Shown here: positions 57,701-64,000 of the stretch, one piece after another | Layout: each line of letters begins with the position of its first letter | Numbering within the stretch: the first letter of the stretch is position 1 | From: Pseudomonas sp. S30 | Lineage (GTDB): Bacteria > Pseudomonadota > Gammaproteobacteria > Pseudomonadales > Pseudomonadaceae | Direction: 5' to 3' | Assembly: GCF_016518545.1 (NCBI RefSeq) | Contig: NZ_JACVTO010000012.1 | Location: forward strand, 108,831-172,830 | Length of the DNA: 64,000 nt | Notes under the pieces: generated by a model | What the model saw: only the letters and a program-made list of their open reading frames with translations | Told to the model about the DNA's origin: nothing | The model's database searches: none | Program-made: the position numbers and the translations under genes

Positions 57701-59197
57701 ATGCCTGCGCAAGCCCGTTTCTCCGAGCACTACCGAAAAGCCGACCGCATCATGCTCGCGCTGGTCTGGCTGATGGCCTTTTCCTCATTGGGCTTGGCTT
57801 TCTGGCACGACACGCTGCTTCAGGCACTCTTCATCGGCGGCGGGACCAGCATAGCGCTCACTCTGGCTTACCGTGTGATCGGCGGAACTCGACCGATGCG
57901 CTGCGCGCTCGCCGTCGGGCTGATGGTCATGGCCGCGTTGCACATCAATCAGGCCCAGGGCGTCATCGAATCGCACTTTGGCATTTTCGCGTTATTGGCA
58001 GTGCTCACGTTCTACCGTGATTGGCTGCCCATATTGGTAGCAGCGATCACCATCGCGGTGCATCACATCGTGTTCCACGCATTGCAGCACCACGGCTACC
58101 CAGTATTCGTCGTCGACCATCACGGAGGGTGGGAAGTCATCCTGGTGCATGCGTTCTACGTGCTGATGGAGACCGCCGCCCTACTCTATCTTGCAGTACA
58201 CAGTCAGAAAGAGGCCGTTGAAAGCCAGGAAATGCTCGAGAAGATACTGGCCGTGAACACCCGCTTGAGCGGAGAAACTGGCGATGGAAGCACACAAAGC
58301 GTTCACGTCTCCCTCGCTACACGTTTCGACCATTTCATGAGCCAGATCACTGGGCTGATCGACGGCGTCGCCCGCGATTCCAACGGCCTCGGCCAACTCG
58401 GCCAGGAATTGGCTCACGCCAGCGCAACACTGGAAAAAGGCGCGAGCGATCAACTGGCGGAAATTTCCCAGATGACGACGTCCATACAGCGCATGGAAGA
58501 TGCCATGGGTCACATCGCCTCGCACGTCGAACATGCCGTAGAGCGCGCTGGCACCACCAGTCAGCAAATTACTCGCGGCCAGGAAAGTGTAGGCCGCGCT
58601 CAACAGGAAATCTCCCAACTCGCCACCCGCCTGCGCGACACCAATGAGACGGTACAAGGGCTGGTCTCGCAAGCTGAACAGATCGGCTCGGTGCTCGAAG
58701 TCATCAACAGCATTGCCAGCCAGACCAACTTGCTGGCCCTCAACGCCGCCATTGAAGCCGCTCGCGCGGGCGAACAAGGCCGCGGATTCGCTGTGGTTGC
58801 CGACGAAGTACGCAGCCTTGCACAGCGCACGGAAGTGTCCACCCTGGAAATCCAGACCATCATCGAAACGTTGCAGAACGGCAGCCGGCTCGCGGCTGAG
58901 GCCATGCAGCATAGCCATCAGGGTGTGGAGCGGTGTGTGGAGGATAGCCAATTGGCGGTGGAGATGTTGCAGGCAATCGGCGAGGAAATCGTGCAGATCG
59001 ACAGGTTGAATGGGAGCATCGAGTCGACTGCTCGGGAGCAATCCACAGTCAATGCAGAGATCGCGGTCAGGCTGCAGTCGGTGCAGAACATTGCGCAAAA
59101 TACGGCGCAGGATGTACAGACATTGGCTTGCAGTAGTGAGCGGTTGTCGCCGATTGCGGTGCGGCTGGAAGGGTTGGGGCGGCGGTTTGCTGGGTGA
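57701..59197 (+). CDS. Methyl-accepting chemotaxis protein with a membrane-embedded sensor
   Basis: 498 residues. The N-terminal ~170 residues hold about six membrane segments and no large periplasmic domain. This part is rich in His ([53 protein letters not shown]). The cytoplasmic signalling region has methylation helices and the conserved hairpin tip [20 protein letters not shown], then [20 protein letters not shown] (near residues 340-380). There is no C-terminal CheR-binding pentapeptide. The ligand is unknown; sensing a small membrane-permeant molecule or energy state is inferred from the architecture. It is an accessory receptor between two copies of the helicase module. A terminator follows at 59346-59371. 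Confidence 0.92.
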   Translation: MPAQARFSEHYRKADRIMLALVWLMAFSSLGLAFWHDTLLQALFIGGGTSIALTLAYRVIGGTRPMRCALAVGLMVMAALHINQAQGVIESHFGIFALLAVLTFYRDWLPILVAAITIAVHHIVFHALQHHGYPVFVVDHHGGWEVILVHAFYVLMETAALLYLAVHSQKEAVESQEMLEKILAVNTRLSGETGDGSTQSVHVSLATRFDHFMSQITGLIDGVARDSNGLGQLGQELAHASATLEKGASDQLAEISQMTTSIQRMEDAMGHIASHVEHAVERAGTTSQQITRGQESVGRAQQEISQLATRLRDTNETVQGLVSQAEQIGSVLEVINSIASQTNLLALNAAIEAARAGEQGRGFAVVADEVRSLAQRTEVSTLEIQTIIETLQNGSRLAAEAMQHSHQGVERCVEDSQLAVEMLQAIGEEIVQIDRLNGSIESTAREQSTVNAEIAVRLQSVQNIAQNTAQDVQTLACSSERLSPIAVRLEGLGRRFAG

Positions 59198-59345
59198 GTT
59201 GAGTGGGGTTGGCCGGAGCGTCACGTTCTCCGCCTCGGTAGCGGCAGGGTTTTGTCTGATGGTTTGATGCTAGCTTATTGGCTGGATCCTTCGCGATTGC
59301 TATCGACGCGGACGTGCGTCCCTCTGGCAGCACCTGCGCTTGATG

Positions 59346-59371
59346 AAGAAGACGCCGTGAGGCGTCTTCTT
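59346..59371. terminator. Bidirectional terminator
   Basis: Eleven-base arms AAGAAGACGCC and GGCGTCTTCTT with a GTGA loop and T/A-rich flanks on both sides. It lies between the convergent MCP gene and the small gene at 59392. Its arms resemble those of the ssrA terminator. Confidence 0.85.
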
Positions 59372-59391
59372 TGTGAGTCGGATTCGATGCC

Positions 59392-59637
59392 TTAGCAGTA
59401 CCAGCCCCACGCCCCCTTCCTCACCTCCTCCTTCATCGCCTCCAGCTTGCCAAACTCCTCGCTGGCCAAGCGCCTGATGATCCGCATCGCCTGGTGAATA
59501 CTGGCTGTGTTGCGCAGGCTCAGACGAGGGTTGTGCTCGCATTCCAGCACCTCGTCATGCTGAGTCAGTGCTTCGCCAAGCAGTTCGAGAGTCCAGATGT
59601 AGTATTGAATCGACGAAAGGCGCTCACGATCGGTCAT
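59392..59637 (-). CDS. Small hypothetical protein
   Basis: 81 residues from ATG 59637 (MTDRERLSSIQYYIWTLELL), helical and charged, ending KGAWGWYC. A family of this kind is common in Pseudomonas as isolated small genes, but I cannot name it. Upstream, 189 bases before the ATG, lies structured element copy B. It is unrelated in sequence to the DUF3077-like gene behind copy A. Confidence 0.7.
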   Translation of the reverse strand: MTDRERLSSIQYYIWTLELLGEALTQHDEVLECEHNPRLSLRNTASIHQAMRIIRRLASEEFGKLEAMKEEVRKGAWGWYC

Positions 59638-59826
59638 GAGATACCTCGCGCTTGGCCCTGCGGGCAACGGACTTACTGTCGATTGGGTAAAAGACTGGAG
59701 ACGAGGCAGTTGTCGGGCCAGAGCGGCGGAGAGCGGATGCGAGGGTCCTGCTCAGAATGCGGATAAGCATGCATGAGACTCCAAGTTTGAGATTGGAGCT
59801 ACCACGATCCTTCCTACGGGATTGGG

Positions 59827-59904
59827 TGGCAGCTGTGCGTGGGGTAGGAATACCGGGAAACTTGGAACCCGGCCAGGCCGAAGCCTGCCCACACACAGCC
59901 GCCA
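59827..59904 (-). other. Structured inverted-repeat element, copy B (upstream of the 59637 gene)
   Basis: Outer 17-base arms (59827-59843 and 59888-59904) have almost the same sequence as copy A and pair at 15 positions, the other two as wobble or mismatch. In the orientation of the downstream gene the inside reads CAGGC-TTCG-GCCTG hairpin, then GCCGGG...CCCGG hairpin, then a short tail, the same order as copy A but with changed pairs. A CTCCAA/TTGGAG hairpin follows, again as in copy A. Spacing to the ATG is 189 bases. Confidence 0.65.
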
Positions 59905-60610
59905 TGACATCGCAGCAGGCGCAAAAAAGGCGCCAGCCGTGATGAGGGGGCGCCCTGTGCGTGCGCCAAGTTTACCAGCAGGTTCCTACACCTGGTCGTA
60001 GATTTTGCTACGACTTTGGGAATGTAGCTGGTAGGTGGTTTGGTGACAATCGCTGAGGTGGCAGGAAACTTCTCAAAAATGCGAAGGATGGCAGCCCAGT
60101 AATTTGATTCCGGATCGAAACACACCGAGGCTTTCACGTTTGGTCGTATTGGAAATGCTGTGGTCATGGATTCCCAGTTACAGAGTAAAACGATGGCGGA
60201 CTTGCCTTTCGCTAGCTCGTTGAAACCGAAACGACCTTGAGTGCTTTTTAGCCAACCGAGGAGTTCCGCCATTAGGTTGCGCTGACAATGCGCTTATCGG
60301 TCAAAGCATCTGGGCCACATGCTCAGGAGGCGCATCAATGGACATAGCGGTGACGTGCCGCATGCACGACTGATGATGGCGGCATCAGTGCGGCAGTCGA
60401 GATGAACAGACGATCCTCGATGCAACGTGTAGCTCGACTTCATGCCAAAGCAGGCGCCAACGCCATGCCGCGGCTGCTTCGAGCGCGCTAGCCAGTCCCA
60501 GTAAAGACCGTCGATTTTGTAAGGTGCCCCAAAATCCGGCCACATCACCTAAAAATGTGTAGGACGACTCTTCTTTTGATAGGCTACAGGTCTCACCAAG
60601 GGGTAGCCGA
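59905..60610. other. Intergenic stretch without a convincing gene
   Basis: About 700 bases. A minus-strand open frame 59814-60272 starts MAELLGWLKSTQGRFGFNEL but lacks a ribosome site, and its last part reads through structured element B, so I do not call it a gene. GGCGC/GCGCC arms around AAAAAA lie at about 59918-59934. The region before 60611 must hold the HNH gene promoter. Confidence 0.45.
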
Positions 60611-61432
60611 ATGCCTGTCGTCATTGTTGAAAACGATACATCGCAATGGGAGGATGAAACCGGAGCGGTGTATCACTTCCCTAAGCGCTATCAAAACTTT
60701 CTTAAACAAGGCGCTGAGGTGATCTACTATAAAGGACGAATAAAAGATAAATCTTTCGCAAGCGAACGCCTGAGCTCAGACCCACACTACTTCGGCACGG
60801 CACGCATCGGCAAAGTGTATAAAGACTCTCAGAGTAGCAAAGGCGATCTATATGCGCTAATAGAAGGCTATACGCGATTTGAGAAAGCAGTACCCGCAAA
60901 AATTGATGGCCGTTACCTAGAGGAAATCCCAGAAAACCGCACTAGCAACTACTGGCGCGATGGCGTTCGCCCGATATCCAAAAACAATTACGACTTGATC
61001 CTAGGTCACGCCGTACTTATAATCAAAAATCTAGAAACCCACCATTCTGTCTCCAACATCGATCCACTTGACTTCGAGTCGAAAAACGAAGGTAGTAAAA
61101 CTACTTACTTCGGCACGCGCTATGAGCGACAGAAAGACTTAAGGTTAAAAGCTATTGCAATTCATGGTCTTAGCTGTACAGCGTGCGGATTTGATTTTGA
61201 ACGAGTCTATGGCGAGTATGCTAAAGGCTTCATACATGTTCATCATATTGTACCCATATCTAGCTATGGCGAGGATAAAGCTGTAGATCCTGAGACTGAT
61301 CTGGTTACGTTATGCGCTAATTGCCACGCGGTTGTGCATCGCAAGCGGGAGGAAACTCTCAGTATTGATCAGCTGAAGGCGATGTTGAAAAGGCAGCTCG
61401 CATCTGATTACACCCCAGATGAGCACCTCTGA
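60611..61432 (+). CDS. HNH endonuclease with an N-terminal PUA/EVE-like domain
   Basis: 273 residues, AT-rich. The N-terminal half has YHFPKRYQNFLKQGAEVIYY and YFGTARIGKVYKDSQSSKGD then LYALIEGYTRFEKAVP, a pattern seen in PUA-like (EVE/SRA-type) readers placed before nucleases. The C-terminal HNH domain has two CxxC zinc pairs (SCTACGFDF; LCANCHAVVHR) and the catalytic FIHVHHIVPISS with the downstream DLVTLCANCH. This layout suggests a type IV, modification-dependent restriction enzyme: the reader would detect modified bases and the HNH domain would cut. The reader assignment is inferred; the HNH call is firm. Confidence 0.85.
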   Translation: MPVVIVENDTSQWEDETGAVYHFPKRYQNFLKQGAEVIYYKGRIKDKSFASERLSSDPHYFGTARIGKVYKDSQSSKGDLYALIEGYTRFEKAVPAKIDGRYLEEIPENRTSNYWRDGVRPISKNNYDLILGHAVLIIKNLETHHSVSNIDPLDFESKNEGSKTTYFGTRYERQKDLRLKAIAIHGLSCTACGFDFERVYGEYAKGFIHVHHIVPISSYGEDKAVDPETDLVTLCANCHAVVHRKREETLSIDQLKAMLKRQLASDYTPDEHL

Positions 61433-61723
61433 CGGATACTGAGCGGGTGATCACACGCTAGGCCCGCCACCCCATGAACGGGGACCGAGCGTAGGTCTAT
61501 CTCCTTGACAGCGTACAAGAGTGACGAGGCCGCCTCACCAGAGCATCGCTCGCCAGCCACTGCGCAAAATCCCTGCCATGCCTCAGGTCGTCTGAGTGTC
61601 TGCGGCAGCGATACCCCATTGGCATCCCCCTCCACCCTGAAGCCGAAATCTCTTACACTTGCCAGCGATTAGTCCCAAGCACCATAAGGACTTCCCAACA
61701 CGTATCTCTGCGCGAGGCAAGCG

Positions 61724-62098
61724 TTGACCAGCCAAACCCCACCTCTTGTTGCCGTGGAAAGCCTGGCCGCCGCGCTTCAGGCCTTCGCCGACGACCGCGA
61801 GTGGAACCAGTTCCACTCTCCCAAGAACCTGGTCCTGGCCCTTACCGGCGAGGTCGGCGAGCTGTGCGAAGTTTTCCAGTGGATGGGCGATGCTCAAGCC
61901 TTGTCAGCGGCCAGCCATCCCAAGACCGCCCAGGCCGTGCGTGATGAGCTGGCGGATGTCCTTATGTACCTGGTTCGCCTCAGCAGCGTGCTGGGTGTGG
62001 ATTTGAACGAGGCCGTCACGCAGAAGCTTGCTAGCAACGAGCGAAAGTACCCGGTCGATAAAGCCAAAGGCACCAGCGAGAAATACGACCAGCTTTGA
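61724..62098 (+). CDS. MazG/dCTPase-like nucleotide pyrophosphohydrolase, copy 2 (intact)
   Basis: 124 residues, TTG start with GAGG upstream. The all-helical NTP-PPase motif is complete: GEVGELCEVFQWM (E-x-x-E) and DELADVLMYLVRLSSVLGVD (E-x-x-D). The single-domain, dCTPP1/RS21-C6-like form hydrolyses (d)NTPs to monophosphates. It ends 25 bases before the nuclease-helicase gene, so the two are cotranscribed. Housekeeping MazG has two domains, so this is a specialised relative. Depletion or cleaning of a nucleotide pool during phage infection is a reasonable but untested guess. Confidence 0.92.
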   Translation: MTSQTPPLVAVESLAAALQAFADDREWNQFHSPKNLVLALTGEVGELCEVFQWMGDAQALSAASHPKTAQAVRDELADVLMYLVRLSSVLGVDLNEAVTQKLASNERKYPVDKAKGTSEKYDQL

Positions 62099-62123
62099 CC
62101 ATCAGATCGCCAAAGGACATGAC

Positions 62124-63980
62124 GTGATCGTTTACGCCGCCACTAAGCAGACATTCCTCAAGGACAATGACAACGATGACATCGAAGATGTGATCCTTCG
62201 GCATTACAAAGAGGCCACAGGTAAGAACGTCGGGGCGTCGGAAGTACGCTCGTGGCAGGGCTCGCTTACATACATGGCCAAGGTGCTGAGGGATGACTCC
62301 CTGCCGGACGATGTAGGGCTCGCGATCGAGCTGCATATCCCGCAGTCCTCCAAACGCATCGATTTCCTGCTCACCGGGCGCTGCGAGCAGAACAAAAAAA
62401 ATGCCGTGCTTATCGAACTCAAGCAATGGAGCAAAGCAACTGCGACCAGCAAGGATGCGATAGTCAAGACTGCACTGGGTGGAGGTTTGGTTGAGACCAT
62501 TCACCCGTCTTATCAGGTCTGGTCATATGCTGCCCTGTTGCGAGGTTTCAACGAGGCGGTGTACGACAAAAGCATCGAGATTCGTCCCTGCGCTTATTTG
62601 CACAACTATGTCAGCGACGGTGTAATCGACTCCGCTCACTATCAAACCCACACCGACAAGGCACCGCTGTTCCTCAAAGGCCCTGATGAGCTTTCGAAGC
62701 TGCGTGGTTTCCTCAAGCAGCACCTCAAACATGGGGATAACAAGGAAGTACTGTATGAGTTGGCCCATGGCCGGATTCGTCCTTCGAAAGCACTCGCTGA
62801 AGCGCTGGTCGGGTTGATGAAAGGGAAATCTGAATTTGTGCTCATTGACGATCAGAAAGCGGTCTTCGAAGCAGCGCTTGCAGCGGCAAGCGAAGCGACA
62901 TCAGTTCGTCCCAAGGTGCTGATAATCGAGGGTGGGCCGGGTACCGGCAAGACCGTCGTCGCGATCAATCTGCTGGTGAGGTTGTCGGAGCAGCGGTTGT
63001 TCAGCAAGTACGTGTCGAAAAACGCTGCACCACGCAAGGTGTACGAAAGCAAGCTGGTGGGGACGGTGAAGCGCAGCCACTTCTCCAATCTGTTTTCTGG
63101 ATCAGGTGCATTCATTGATGTCGAGAAGAATACCTACGATGCCTTGATCATCGATGAGGCTCATCGCCTCAACGAGAAAAGCGGCCTTTACGGAAATCTC
63201 GGTGAAAACCAGATCAAGGAATTGATCGATTCGGCCAAGTGCTCGATTTTCTTCATCGATGAAGACCAGCGAGTAACGCTCAGTGATATCGGCAGCAAAC
63301 AGCAGATCAAAGCGTTCGCTGCAGCCAAAGGTGCAACGGTTGAAGAATACAGCCTTACCTCGCAATTCCGGTGCAGCGGCTCCGATGGTTACCTGGCATG
63401 GCTTGATGACGTACTGGGTATACGTCCGACCGCGAACCCGTTGCTCGAGCGTGCTGAGTATGAGTTCGAAGTTTTCAATTCGCCGCAGGCTATGCACGAA
63501 GCGGTCAAGCTCAAGAATAGTGAAAACCGTGCGAGGGTAGTGGCGGGCTATTGCTGGCCCTGGTTGAGCAAAAAGGACGCCAAGGCGCAGGATATCGTGA
63601 TCGGCGATGGCTATGCTCGCCAGTGGAACCTGGATCAAGACGGAAGCTTGTGGATCGTCACGGAAGGCTCAATCGACCAAGTTGGCTGCATCCATACCTG
63701 CCAAGGCCTGGAGGTGGATTACATTGGTGTGATCATCGGACCCGATCTGATTGTTCGCGATGGCCAAGTGGTCACGTCGCCTGAGGCGCGGGACAAACAT
63801 GACAAGTCGATCCGGGGATGGAAGAAGTTGATGCGCGAGCAGCCTGAAAGGGCTAGAGCTGATACGGACGCGATCATCAAGAATACCTATCGAACCTTGA
63901 TGACGCGTGGGATGAAAGGCTGCTATCTGTATTGTACCGATGCCGAAACAGCTGAGTACTTCAGGTCACGGCTTGTTTGA
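62124..63980 (+). CDS. PD-(D/E)XK nuclease-DUF2075 (Schlafen-group-3) helicase fusion, copy 2 (intact)
   Basis: 618 residues from GTG 62124 (AAGGA upstream). N-terminal nuclease motif: Asp80 in SSKRIDFLL and Glu98-Leu-Lys100 in VLIELKQWSK, with Glu69 as a possible extra ligand. SF1-type helicase motifs follow: Walker A GGPGTGKT (Lys276), Walker B with DEAHRL (Asp344-Glu345), FFIDEDQRVT, SQFRCSGSDGYL, HTCQGLEVDYIGVIIGPDL and YRTLMTRGMKGCYLYCTD. DUF2075 is now described as the helicase domain of Schlafen group 3 proteins. It probably moves on or cuts DNA or RNA; the target is unknown. It ends 20 bases before the window edge. Confidence 0.9.
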   Translation: MIVYAATKQTFLKDNDNDDIEDVILRHYKEATGKNVGASEVRSWQGSLTYMAKVLRDDSLPDDVGLAIELHIPQSSKRIDFLLTGRCEQNKKNAVLIELKQWSKATATSKDAIVKTALGGGLVETIHPSYQVWSYAALLRGFNEAVYDKSIEIRPCAYLHNYVSDGVIDSAHYQTHTDKAPLFLKGPDELSKLRGFLKQHLKHGDNKEVLYELAHGRIRPSKALAEALVGLMKGKSEFVLIDDQKAVFEAALAAASEATSVRPKVLIIEGGPGTGKTVVAINLLVRLSEQRLFSKYVSKNAAPRKVYESKLVGTVKRSHFSNLFSGSGAFIDVEKNTYDALIIDEAHRLNEKSGLYGNLGENQIKELIDSAKCSIFFIDEDQRVTLSDIGSKQQIKAFAAAKGATVEEYSLTSQFRCSGSDGYLAWLDDVLGIRPTANPLLERAEYEFEVFNSPQAMHEAVKLKNSENRARVVAGYCWPWLSKKDAKAQDIVIGDGYARQWNLDQDGSLWIVTEGSIDQVGCIHTCQGLEVDYIGVIIGPDLIVRDGQVVTSPEARDKHDKSIRGWKKLMREQPERARADTDAIIKNTYRTLMTRGMKGCYLYCTDAETAEYFRSRLV

Positions 63981-64000
63981 AGAGTTGGGCGGCATAGCCG

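Noticed and set aside
59814..60272. Minus-strand open frame of 152 codons
   Set aside because: No ribosome site, and its 3' third runs through the structured inverted-repeat element, where the codons are imposed by base pairing.
61724..62098. Toxin-antitoxin reading of the MazG-like gene
   Set aside because: The mazG name suggests mazEF, but no MazE- or MazF-like gene is adjacent. The constant partner is the nuclease-helicase, so a nucleotide hydrolase role is more fitting.

Overview
The window reads as a chromosomal segment of a Pseudomonas, most likely of the P. putida group. It is GC-rich, its gene order closely follows the P. aeruginosa PA4565-PA4615 neighbourhood (proB, obgE, rpmA, rplU, ispB, fklB, yqhA-like, Lon-like protease; then morA-glyA, CobW-ybdD-cstA-mapZ, radA, mscL, fpr), and it carries a PpoR-type LuxR solo and a P. 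putida-like ProB and MorA.

Bases 1-30,300 are housekeeping and signalling genes. They cover proline synthesis (proB), ribosome assembly (obgE, rplU, rpmA), the quinone side chain (ispB), proteolysis and folding (Lon-like protease, FklB), nitrogen assimilation (gdhA), a translation throttle (ettA), c-di-GMP turnover and reception (morA, mapZ), one-carbon metabolism (glyA), pyruvate/peptide uptake (cstA-ybdD with a CobW GTPase) and a purine permease. Bases 30,379-40,236 hold a complete haem acquisition locus, hasI-hasS-hasR-hasA-hasD-hasE-hasF, on the minus strand with two Fur-box-like sites. Bases 40,248-48,434 return to core genes: radA, mscL, fpr, the LuxR solo ppoR, rlmG, and the cyanide-insensitive oxidase cioAB with a 46-residue membrane microprotein that is easy to miss.

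The tmRNA gene ssrA (48,540-48,931), a common integration site, marks the change to an accessory region that runs to the window edge. It has lower GC in places, nested and broken insertion sequences (an IS110-family element inside an IS3-family element), an AT-rich orphan PD-(D/E)XK nuclease, an MCP chemoreceptor, an HNH nuclease, and two copies of a two-gene module. The module pairs a MazG/dCTPase-like nucleotide pyrophosphohydrolase with a large protein joining a PD-(D/E)XK nuclease motif to a DUF2075 (Schlafen-group-3) helicase. The copy at 61.7-64.0 kb is intact. The copy at 54.6-56.9 kb is decayed: three frameshifts, and Lys to Asn changes in both the nuclease ExK motif and the Walker A motif. 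I regard the intact module as the best candidate for a little-described, probably defensive, system.

A second pattern links two places in the accessory region. A 75-78-base three-way-junction-like inverted repeat lies 188 and 189 bases upstream of two unrelated small genes (49,425 and 59,637), in the same orientation relative to each gene. The two copies keep their pairing while their sequences differ. It looks like a structured RNA or DNA regulatory element. No CRISPR array, rRNA or tRNA gene was found apart from tmRNA.
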